Shown here: one piece after another, positions 11,330 to 21,578 of the stretch
Position numbering within the stretch: the stretch's first letter is position 1
How the letters are laid out: each line of letters starts with the position of its first letter
NCBI GenBank assembly: GCA_001510575.1
Contig: LNGK01000005.1
Coordinates: 848,466-912,465 of the forward strand
Direction: 5' to 3'
Source: Knoxdaviesia capensis
Lineage: Eukaryota > Ascomycota > Sordariomycetes > Microascales > Gondwanamycetaceae
DNA: 64,000 bases
The notes under the pieces: model-generated
Told to the model about the DNA's origin: nothing
The model's input: the letters and a program-made list of their open reading frames with translations, nothing else
The model's database searches: none
Program-made: the position numbers and the translations under genes

Positions 11330-14003
11330 TCACTCAAGGGCCCGGTGGTAGGGACCACGGGCGGCAATCCGCGTGCTGCGCCGAGAGGGCTGGAGGTCAG
11401 CAGCCTTGCCATCGAGAGAGTCCAGCTCCGGTTCCGGGGAAAGGCCAATGGAAATGACGGTAGAGAGAGAGATATCCGGGGACATAATAGTAGTGGTGGC
11501 AGCCGTGGGAGTCATGGCCGGCGTGGGCATGGCATTCACAACCGTAGGGGTGGTATTACGTCCCGCATCAGCGGTTCCAGCGTCCTGGGGGGCAGCCATG
11601 GCATTGTGGGATTCAATCTTGACGCGCTTCTGAGATGAAGCCTTGGTGTCAACAGTTGCGGCCGTCTCCATGCTCTTACGCTTGCGGCCAGCGGAAGTCT
11701 CAGCTCCGGTGGCAGCGGGAGAAGGAGTGGGACGGGCCACAGCACCAGCTGCGGTGGCACCCACCGGCAGGGCAGGCGGCGCGGGGACCGCGGCGCCGGC
11801 AGCGGCAGTAACAGCGGCAGCAGCATGGCTAACGACAGCAGAGCTAGCCTGAGCTCTCTGACGCCTCTTTCCACCGGCATCTCCAGCGCCAGCGCTGGCA
11901 CGGCCGCGTTTGGCTCCAGTGGTGGCCGACACGGCAGGGAAGGCATTGGGGTGGCCACCCTGGCGCATTTCGTCCTCAATCAGCGGGACCTGCTCGCGGA
12001 TCCAGCGCAAGTACGTCTCGTGAGCCTCCGACTTACGCTTGGCCTCGCGGAAGTTGGCAGTCTTGTTTTTGAAGTCAATGATCAGGTCATTGCGGCGCTT
12101 GAAAGACTCCAGAGCCAGCTCGGCAGCGGCCAGATCGGTCTGGGCAATTTCAGCGCGGCGGCGCAGAAAGGTGGGAGCACGGGGATTGCCAGAGATCGCC
12201 TGCTCGGAAGAAGTAGCAACGGTGCGTGCAGTCTCCAGGGCATGCTTGACCTCCTGGCCCTCAGTCTGACGCTGCCACAGGCACTCGTTGCTCCAGATAA
12301 ACTCCTCGGTGTCTTCCGGACGGAGCACCTGTGCATCCAAAAGGGCTTTCCACGTGTCACTGTACCACTGCTCCTTACGCTTGTACCAGGAGAAGCGGTC
12401 ATACAGCAGATATTCGTAGGCGAGGTACTCGACCCACGTAGTCATCGGGTCCTGGCGGTAGGGGTCGGAATCCAGATCGAAGGGCCGGTTAAAGGAATAC
12501 TTGATCAGGCGCTTCTTGGAACGGCGGACATACTCCTGCAGATTGGCTTCATACTGCTTGCGCATCATGCGCTGCCATTGACGGAACTGTTCCCAGCGGC
12601 CAAGCTGGTTGCCGAAAACACACCATCCATCGGCATTATCAACAGGCCACACTTGCCAGAACTGGAGAAGATCATGATGCTTCTTGGGGTTGCGCGAGAC
12701 TTCATCCAGCATGGCAAGGGGATAGAAGGGACGGCCTCCATCGGCAATCAGTTTCTCATGGTCCCGGATCTCATCCTGGAGCTTCTCCAGGATCTGGGTA
12801 TCCGGAGTCGCAGGGGAGGCGGCGAGGGTGGTTCCAGAGATGGTTCCCACGGCGTCAGTGCCGTCCACAACGTCACCGGTGTCAGCGACATCGGTGGTGT
12901 CAACAGCTGTGTCAAGGCCTTCACCACCGGAAATGCTATCGAAAGAGTCGGTGGTGTTGGCCGAGATTTCAAACAGCCGAGAAGTGACTTGGTCCAGATC
13001 CAGCTGTCCAGGTAGAAGAGAGGGATTGTCCCTGTTATGGAATGGCTAGGTTAGAAAGAGAAGACAAAGAACAATGGGCGTGTACGATAGCTTAACAGTC
13101 TAATGAGAGATGGTCCGGCCGGCCAGGTGGCTGAAAGAAAACACTAGTAGTAGTCGTGACAGTAGACACCCATCTCACAACATTGGCAGATGGCAAACAG
13201 ATACTAGCAGATGTCAAGTGGCCAGTGGCAGGCAGGTGGCAGATGGCGGATAGGAAAGTGAGGTGAGGCGATAGGCAACAGAATATCATTAGGGTAAGGG
13301 TTGGAGGGGTTGAATCCCAGAGTGAAAAGGACGGAGGGAAGGAGGGAGGGAGAGTGAGAAATGAGAGATAAGAAGGAGAGAGATAAGGCAGCAGCCAGAC
13401 AGCCAAAAAAAAAAGTGAAGAGGCGGGAAAGAACGGATAGAAGAGAGAGAAGAACAGACTCCAAAGAAGCAAAATAACAAGGACGAGATAAAGATAAAAA
13501 GCTGGTTGAAAGCTTTCGGAAGCTGAAGAGCAAAGCAAGAAATCATTTCATCACGTCCTTGTCCAGTTTCTGGATGGGAACGATCGAAATCGGGAAGCAG
13601 ATGATGAAGTGTCGCAGTAGACCTCGGTCAGGCCATTTGGCGCTTCCAATTTTTTCCGTGAGGATAATGACTGATATCCCCAGCCCTCTCTCCGGACTTG
13701 CCACCTGAACATAAAATTTTCTTCTGGCGTTCGAAAAAGAACACAACTCAATGAAGAAAATGTGCTCACAGACAGAGGTGTATCTCAAGCTCCAATGGAG
13801 ACTTGTTTTTGCAAAAGAAAAAACCAAAAAGAGAAGACGACAAAAATTCAGGATAAAGTGTTGATGATGGCCTACCTGGCAGGTTCGTCAAGGAGCTGGT
13901 CAAGTCCAGTGCCACTGTAAGGATCGGCCAGATCCGAGAAGATAAAATCCTGGGTGACAATTGGAGTGACTCCAAAGTCCAGAATAAAAAGATCATCAAG
14001 CAT
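11330..14003 (-). CDS. Unrecognised fungal protein, probably nuclear
   Basis: Two exons, 14003-13876 and 13031-11330, give 609 residues in frame. Exon 1 encodes an acidic, hydrophobic start (MLDDLFILDFG...). Exon 2 has no usable ATG before the conserved-looking core and a stop lies just upstream of its acceptor, so the split model is needed. The core (about residues 110-350) is rich in Trp, Tyr and Arg (WPVDNADGWCVFGNQLGRWE, TTWVEYLAYEYLLYDRFSWY) and then becomes a charged, probably coiled-coil segment (KRRNDLIIDFKNKTANFREA). The C-terminal 230 residues are Ala/Pro/Thr-rich with basic patches resembling nuclear localisation signals (KRGRASAGAG, GKRRQR, GRKRKS, KRVKIE). I do not recognise the family. 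The 844-nt intron is unusually long for this genome and might hide a small extra exon. Confidence 0.75.
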
Positions 14004-15424
14004 GGTGGGCGAAACGTGTGAAGAGAATATGGTAATCAAGGGTTCGTAATAAATGAAGCTATGGAAAATTAGAAAGGGGGGGAGGAGGGGGAAACAAGAA
14101 GCTATGAAATGAGCTAAATGGAGGGGGTAATAGATAAAAATTTCAATGATGTTCCTGAGTAGCTTCGTCTGTAGACGAGAACTATTAGTAGAAACTTTCT
14201 TGTCCAACTTGAAGACACGATTTAAAAAAGGAAAAGAAGAGAAGAAAAAGAGGAAAAGAAGGGAAGAAGGAGAGAAGAAAGGAAGAGAAGAGAGGAGATT
14301 TAGAGCAGGAAGAGGAGGACAAAAAAAATTCTCAGCAAGCAGGAGCTTAGCAGTACCGCGCATACCCGTTTGAAAAAACAGACCAGCGAAAAATTGCAGC
14401 GAAAAAAAAAAAAGAAACCAACAACAACACCTGAAGCGCGGGGTACTGAAAAGTGGACTGGATTGAGGAAGGAGGGGTGATAAGATAAGAGAAATTGCGA
14501 GCAATCAAGCTTGGGTGGGCGTTTCGGACCTTTGCTGCTTTCTACGTGTTTAGGCCAAATGCACGAGAGGGAAAACGGGCAAAGGAAAAAAACCCTGATA
14601 CGTGTTGCGCCAATGAATGCAACCGAAAAACCAGGGTGGTGTCTGAACTGCGTCTGGGTGTGTGTCCAATGGCCCACGACATCACCCACTCTAGTTTCCC
14701 CTCTTCTGCCATCCTTCATGCCTAAGGCATCGAGGAAGGGCGTGTTTCACTTTGCGTCATACATAAGGGTTGGACCCTCGAAGACAGATGTATGAACACT
14801 TTAGGCCGGGAACTCGCACTAGCACGTGACCTGGTTCACGTGCCATGCGGCTGGGCCCAGATGACGAAGATGCATGCCATGTCCAACAACTTCATGCGAG
14901 GATATCAATTGGCTATGATATTCGGTCCAGGTCTGCTGCCGTGCACGGAAGTGACACGGAGTAGAAAGAAACCAGCACTGCTGACGCTGGCTGCCCTTGA
15001 AAATACACGGAGAACTCAAACGACCAGATCGAGCATTGCGCCGACCTAGATACATCCGTATAGGCTGCAGAGCGGTCATTACCAACACGCAAGGACACAA
15101 ACGAAAACTCATCAATGAAATTGAAAACATGGTAAATGTGGTAGATACTATTGCATCAATTAACAAGGGCTGGAAGGACAACCACGGGCGAAATAGCTGG
15201 GGCCCATCATTCTCAAGCAGGACAAAAATAAGTGTAGTAGTTTTTCTTCACCTGTATCTAACTCTAGCCCAACGACTCCACTCAGACCATATCTACTCAA
15301 TGAAAAAAAGAAGGGTGACAATATAAAAGAGGAAAAAAACTCGACGCAGTAATATTACACAAAAGCGCTTTGGATGGGATTGGGGGTGGGAGTGAGGTTA
15401 CAGCAGACAGCGATTTCTCCGGCT
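14004..15424. other. Intergenic region upstream of the 11330-14003 gene, with purine tract and paired CACGTG motifs
   Basis: The first part (about 14220-14300) is almost pure purine on the plus strand, so pyrimidine-rich on the coding strand of the gene at 14003, a usual look for fungal promoters and leaders. Two CACGTG motifs lie at 14823-14828 and 14837-14842. The part near 15200-15424 is the 3' side of the Rieske gene. No further gene was found. Confidence 0.55.
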
Positions 15425-16496
15425 TTAACCGATGATCAGCTTACCGTCCTCGGGGAACTCGTACTGAGGGATCTCAAGGTTGAGAGGAGCAGGTCCCTTT
15501 CTTATACGGCCAGAGATGTCGTAGTGGGAACCGTGGCAGGGGCAGAACCAGCCGCCGAAGTCGCCGGCCTCGCCGATGGGGACACAACCCAGATGGGTGC
15601 AGACACCTATGCAAATAAAAGCCGGTTAGAACAAGACAAGTCGGAATATAAACATCGGCGTTTATATCAATAGCGCGAAACACACGACGGCGTGCACAAC
15701 CAGATACTTTGCGCCAAGGAAAACACAATGACATCAGCCAGAAGAGGCAACAACTTACCCAGCATGACCAGCCATTGGGGGTCCTTCACACGGTCGGAGT
15801 CCTCCTGAGGATCGCGTAAAGAGGAGATGGTGACCTTGTTGGCCTCGTCAATCTCGGCGGCGGTACGGTGGCGGATGAAAACGGGCTTTCCTCTCCACTT
15901 GATAATGACCTAAATTTTCGAGATCGCAGAGAACACGGTTAGAGAGCTGCGAATGGCATCGGACCAGCGGAATTGAATGTCGACGATAGGAAAACTTACG
16001 TTCTTTCCCTCGGGAATGGCAGCGAGGTCAACCTCGACCTTGGCCATGGCCAAGACATCAGCCGAGGCGGACATGTTGACGAGGAACTCTGCATCGCGAC
16101 AAAGAAAAAAAACCATCGTCAGTCATCAACAGCCAGCAATTGAATCATCGGATTTTATCCAATTGAGCCCAGATCAAGCGCCCCATCCATCATTCATCCC
16201 GCCGGACACAATAACTCACCCTGCACAGTCGACTTAGCACCGGCGGCCGAGATGGCACCCATGGTTCCGACCATGAAGTAGCCGAACAGCCGGTTGGTCG
16301 ACGGGCTGCCCTTGGACATGTAGTGGCCGAAGCTGGGGACCTCGGTGCTCTTCGGCGATCCCTTGATCGGGTTCGTAAACGTCACCGACGGCGAGCTGTC
16401 TTGCCGGGCCGCCGACGTGCTCAGCGCGCGCACCGCCGTCGTCGACTTCGGCATCGCCCGCAGGCACACGCGGGAGGCGGTCGTCAGGGGAGCCAT
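15425..16496 (-). CDS. RIP1: Ubiquinol-cytochrome c reductase Rieske iron-sulfur subunit
   Basis: Four exons, 16496-16220, 16088-16000, 15909-15759 and 15606-15425, give 232 residues (family about 215-230). The protein is the 2Fe-2S subunit of respiratory complex III in the inner mitochondrial membrane. The N-terminus is an Arg/Ser/Thr/Ala-rich mitochondrial presequence (ending near ALSTSAARQ). A hydrophobic membrane helix follows (FGYFMVGTMGAISAAGA, about residues 74-90), then the flexible hinge with SADVLAMAKVEVDL, and the Rieske fold. Cluster ligands are all present: C175-x-H177 in CTHLGC (with disulfide C180) and C194-x-x-H197 in CPCHGS (disulfide C196). All introns are GT-AG and phases close. 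A CCAAT motif lies at 16815-16819, about 320 nt upstream, as is common for respiratory genes under HAP control (inference). Confidence 0.95.
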
Positions 16497-17066
16497 TGCG
16501 TGGGGTGGTTGTGTTTGTGTAGAGATAGAATCGGGGGTTTTCTTTCTTTTCTCAATTGCTTTGAGATTCACTGCTCCGCCGAGGAGGTCGAGATGGTGGA
16601 CTGCGGAGGGATCGGTTGCGTGATGGCCGAGACTGGAGAATTCAATCGATTTTTTTGAGTCCTTTTCCGTTCAAGCTCCAAGAGAAGGCCAAAACAAGAG
16701 AAAAAAAAACCGACGCAAATCACGTGTTCCATACAAACGCTGCTTATTATGGTTCGTTTTTGCGCTGGAAAGGCAGCTTTGCGCTGTGTCTCGGCCTGAG
16801 GCATGAATTTCTGGCCAATTGCGCTGCTTGGATTTCATAAGTGCAGGCGACGTTTTTCCGGCAAGCCGGGAAAGCCCGTGACAGACTGTGAGATTTGGAC
16901 CAAAAGTATGAGAGCATATAAACGAACTCTGGAACCCAGCTTTTCATGCACATTCTCCAGTCTTGATCAGAGAACAACCAACGATGAACATTATGTACTG
17001 TACTGACTCTAGAATTCTATATCTAATGTCCCTTTGTACCGATATGATATGCCACCGATGCGAACC
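16497..17066. other. RIP1 upstream region / DDB1 3' side
   Basis: This 570-nt region separates two tandem minus-strand genes. It holds a CCAAT motif at 16815-16819 and a CACGTG motif at 16721-16726, both plausible but unproven promoter sites for RIP1. No gene was found. Confidence 0.45.
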
Positions 17067-20000
17067 TTACTGAATCTGCCGCAGCTCCTCAACAATGCTC
17101 CGAACATCCTCCACCGTCGGGCTCAACCCCTGGCACACGTCGTCCTGCATCGCCTCGCTCATGTCCAGGAACCGGTCAATCAGTTCTCCATCGAGGAATC
17201 TGAACGGCTCCGACTGCTCCGTTCGGTCGCTGCGGAACGCTCGCCATTTCTGGAAGGAGAGGTTGCCGACCGTGGCCATGTGCGCTGCGAGACGGTTCTG
17301 CAGCTCGAGAAGCAGCTCGAAGTGCTTTTGCACTTGTCCGACGAGGAAGATTCCGCCCTGGGCCTGTGGATGATGAACACATGGATTAGACATCATAAGC
17401 CCGTATATATGTGCTATAGGGGTACAGAAAAGAAAAAAAAAAAAAANNNNNNNNNGGGGGGGGGGGGGGGTGCGCGCTTACCGTAGCCACAAACGCCTTA
17501 GCCTGGACGATCGCGTTGTCGCTGACATCGACTTCCAAAGGCTGGATCCGGTTGACCTGCTCGCCAAGGTTGAAACTGCTGGTGACATCGAGAACCTTCT
17601 TCTGCTCCTCCGCCGTATTTTGCTTGAGGATGAGAAGGTTACCATCGGCATCAGCCTGGAGCCACGATCTGTTTCCGATGTAGCCCACAGACACTCCCCA
17701 TGCGGCCTGATCATGCCGGGCGGCTTCGACCAGGCGGGCTTTCGGCGGCTGCGATGGATCGAACTTGAGTAAGATAAGGGACTTCATCATATCCGTCACG
17801 CCGATGAGATCTCCAGAAACATCCAGCGACACTGGCGACGTGGAGGACCGGTATACAGCGATTTTGTCCAAGCGGGCCGAAATCGCAGAATCTTCAACAT
17901 ACTCGTAGACGACTACCGACTTGGACAGCGCAGCCACGATGTATTTGCCCAACGACACAAGGTCCAGGCACGCACCGCGCAGGCTGTGGCTGACCATCTT
18001 GTAGGGATTCTGATTGTCATCCACGCCAAAGACCAGAATGCGGCCTGACACAAAGTCAACTTCCGCGAGCTTGCCATCCTGGGTCAGCGATGTTCCCATG
18101 ACGAATCGCTCCACCTTGTCTCCATTGGCATTGGGGAACGTGGTTCGGATAATGCTCTCCGGGACTTCGGATGCCGAGTACTCGTTTAGGATGTACGGCT
18201 GTCCACGGACCTGGAAGCTAATTTCATCCACAAGCTTGAAGGAGGTGGTGGCAACTTCCACGTTCTTCTTCAGCGTCTTCTTGATGCATCCAAGTCCAAA
18301 CACCTTGAGAATGGGCGAGTAAGCAAGGCGGCGAACAGTTTCCCCCATGGGGAGAGGCTTGACGTGAGTTCTCCGTTCTGTATCAATCATCGCGATTCGA
18401 ATCTGCTCAGACGTCGCAATAGCCACACATCCCTTCATGACCTCCCAATCAAAGGGAACAATATCAGTCACATCGTCTGCAGTGGTTGCAGAGAACAGGA
18501 TTCTATCGCCGGTATTGTAGATGAGACTGGGGAGATCCGTAGACGCAAACACGTTGCAGTAATCTTCCTCGCGAGGAAGGATGTGAAGTCTACCAGACCG
18601 ACTTCCCAACGTGACGGACTTACCGCCCGAGATAGTGAAGTCGGTGGGTGACACGGCGTAGACAACCAGAGCACCATCACTCATGGAAACCAACAATGAA
18701 AGGCCCTTTTGCTCCTTGCGGTAAAGTCTCACGAGAACAGCCTCGCGCGGGACGGCGGCGTTACCCTCGGATTGGGGAATGGTGACCGTCTGCACAACAT
18801 CCAAGGTGGCCATATCAATGATTGACACGGATCCAGCCTTCCAGAAGCCAACAACTCCGAGGTGGCTGGGGGTCTGGGCAGCACTGATACAGGAGATCTC
18901 ATCCTGGCTGTAGAGAGGAGCAATGTCCTTGCTCTGCTCCTTCAGCCCATTGCTTAGATCGAGCGACACGAGATGACGACCACCGACTGCAAGAAGAAGC
19001 CAGGTGCCATTGGATGACGCTCGCGTGATGAAATGCCCCTGAGGAGGAACCCAGAAGTTTGACTCGGAACCTTGCAAGATAGTGGCAGACGTTGCGGTCA
19101 CTTGGACAATGGCTCCAGACGGCAAGGTTGCCGCCAAAATCGTTTCTTGGTCCAGGACAAGATTCTTGTAAGAGCCAACTTCTTCGATTCCGCCCATCGA
19201 GTCAAACACAAACACACGGCTCTGAGTGGGGAACGACACCAAGAGGGCATTGTGAAACGTCCCATCATCGGAGGACAGGGAGAACAACGCCGACACATTC
19301 TTGAAGTCGTCAAGAATACCAACAGTCTCAAGACCAACGCCACTGCGCACACTTCTCAAAGAGCCATCCTGGAAAGAGCCGCTACCAGCCACAATCTTGG
19401 CCTGTCCAGAGGAGAACGAGGAGCCGGGCGCTTCGCCCTCAACATCTCGGTTGCCGAGATCCATGATGGAAAAATCCAGAATCGGCGCGTTGTTGGAGAA
19501 TTCGACAGGAGAAGGCATGATGCGGGTTGATTCTGACTCCAGATCGACTTGGACATACTGACAGTCGGCCGAGCGCGAGCCAATAAAGAGGTGGCCATCT
19601 CCCATATAAACAAGAGAATCGGCCTTTGAGATGGCGCCGCGGAGGATCTTCGTCTCAAGACCGGTGACAATATCGCCGTCTGTTTGGATTCGGAGCACCC
19701 ACAAGCGGCCGTACTCATCTCCGAGAAGGTATGTTCGCACATCGACTTCAGCCCACGCGCTGAAAATGGTCGGCTCAGGAAGATCGGCGCTCACGACCGT
19801 GTATTCCAGTCCATCGAAATACGAGATGGTGGTTTCTCCAATAACCAGAAGTCCACCCAGACGTGCCTTCTTGGACGTCGCATGGCGGACATGGTATCGC
19901 TTATTTTCGTCGGGGACGCTCGACACGGGGATGAGGTGATTTGCGTGGAGTTCGTCGAGCTCGGCCGCGAACTGTCTCGTTCGCAGGTCAAAGGGGGAAG

Positions 20001-20775
20001 GAATGGTATGGGCGTCGTCAGATGTCAGCTTGTAAATAGCCAGGACCGAGTTTTCGCGGACATGATCGCTCTGGTATAGAATGGCCACGCGCGGACCGTT
20101 CTCGTGGGGGAGGAAGCAGCTGGACTTGATGAATATTTCGGATATGCGGACTTGGCCGAGGAAGCGGATTGTGCTCTTAAGTTTTCCGCGCTTCTCCAGA
20201 CGACTGATATTAATGGTACCCTCCCAAAGATGAAGGACCATGAATGTGCCGGTAGAGTCGACGATACACCGGGTGAGGCTATCTGACTCGCGCATGTATT
20301 GCGGAGTAGTGTCCAAGATCGACTGAACGGTTTCAATCTGGTTGTTGGCGGCAGACCATGCCAGAGTGAAGTACTCAAACTGATCGGTTCCCACCAGTAT
20401 TAGGTCGGTGTCCATATCCTTCGGCTTGAGTTTTTGGAGGACGTTGATCGTGCCATGGACGGCTCGCGTGTGGAGAAGAACGAAGGTGTCATCTTTGAGG
20501 TCCCATACTTCAAGACGGTTCGATTTCCTAAAATATTGGAAAAGCTGGACGTTAGCTGTTTGTTAAAGTATCCAGGCCATGCAGTGTAACACGAGACTGG
20601 TATCGCACACCGCACCAACGTGACAGGTGCATGAAGCGCGTCAACTGGGAGGCAGGATGGAGATCTTAGCTGGAGCATACGCTAGAATTAGAACGTCTTC
20701 ATCGGGGGAACAGAACGTCGCTCGAAGTGCTTCGCTGACGCTCGTGGATCGGTGTAGAGGGACGATGTAAGCCAT
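17067..20775 (-). CDS. DDB1: DNA damage-binding protein 1 (DDB1/CPSF160 family)
   Basis: Three exons, 20775-20681, 20527-17482 and 17363-17067, give 1145 residues, the size of human DDB1 (1140). DDB1 is the triple beta-propeller adaptor of CUL4 ubiquitin ligases and takes part in nucleotide-excision repair and heterochromatin control. The start MAYIVPLHRS and the first splice (LILA-KSNRLEVWDL) match the N-terminal propeller strand common to the family. The MMS1/CPSF N-terminal part covers roughly residues 75-550 and the CPSF_A region roughly the last 350, ending in a helical domain (FLDGELIDRFLDMSEAMQDD, then VEELRQIQ at the C-terminus). The second intron contains a run of nine undetermined bases between A and G homopolymers; the coding sequence is not touched. 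It is divergent from the gene at 21579, with 803 nt between the start codons. Confidence 0.93.
17447..17455. other. Nine undetermined bases inside a DDB1 intron
   Basis: The Ns lie between a long adenine run and a run of 15 guanines. This is an assembly or sequencing uncertainty in a homopolymer region, so the length of the intron (17364-17481) is uncertain. Confidence 0.95.
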
Positions 20776-21578
20776 GATTGCTCGTTGTCCGGAGGTGGTG
20801 GTCAGTAGAGAATGTGAGACCCGTGGTCCATTTCACATGCCGATTACGATCGGCTTCACCATAGCAGGATGGGACAGTATCAGATAGAGACACTCCTTTG
20901 AAAGAATAGGCACCAGGCACGAGTCTAGAGGGGAAAACGCGTAGTAATTAGCTGATCTCACAGCTGCAACCTGGTCCTTGGTCTGTAAATGAGGGGGGGT
21001 GGGGGAATGTTTGTGCTCGTTTGGAAGAGTGAGAACGGCGGGGAAAAGAGGAAGAAAAGTCACAAAGCAGCCAGGTCGTGGGGATAGAAATAAATAGAGG
21101 AGAAAGGTAATAACAAAATAGAGCACTCTGATAACGCGCGTGCGTGTAGTTTGGGAGGTCTGAAGTGTTGACTCTACTCGGATTTAAAGGTGATAATGGT
21201 AAGCATATTGTTAATCGATCTTGTTTCAAAGGAGGGCTGGAATAGAACCCTAATAAATGTTTGCAGAATTAGGGTTATCTGGCCACTTGTCCAATGGGTT
21301 CAAGAAAGAGAGGAAAGAGCGAGAGACAAGCTCTTTCCAGTTTATTTGAGTTTAGCAAGCACACTCTTTTCATTTATTACTTCAAGTAGAAAGTGTGACT
21401 TGATAACTCTGACCGGGACTTTTTCTTCTCTTACTTCTTCTCTTCTTCCCTCCTCTACCAAGATCATGATGAACACAGTTTTACCAGGCCTATCACCTCT
21501 ATCCATATATCATCAATTGCTTCCATAGCCTACTATTAGTGACTTAACATAGCTCTAGCCCATAGAGGAGTTTTCACT
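20776..21578. promoter_or_regulatory. Bidirectional promoter region of DDB1 and the ZIP2-like gene
   Basis: This 803-nt region separates two divergent start codons. An inverted pair of TTAGGG-type motifs is present at 21246-21277 (aaccctaat, 12-nt spacer, aattagggtt). A pyrimidine-rich stretch on the plus strand (about 21420-21460) precedes the rightward gene. No other coding signal was found. Confidence 0.5.

Noticed and set aside
11825..13015. 396-residue plus-strand ORF
   Set aside because: Shadow of the minus-strand gene at 11330-14003, which has the coherent protein and the splice signals.
15759..15909. Apparent one-base frameshift in the third exon of RIP1
   Set aside because: Recounting a run of five guanines on the plus strand removed it; the exon is 151 nt and keeps phase.
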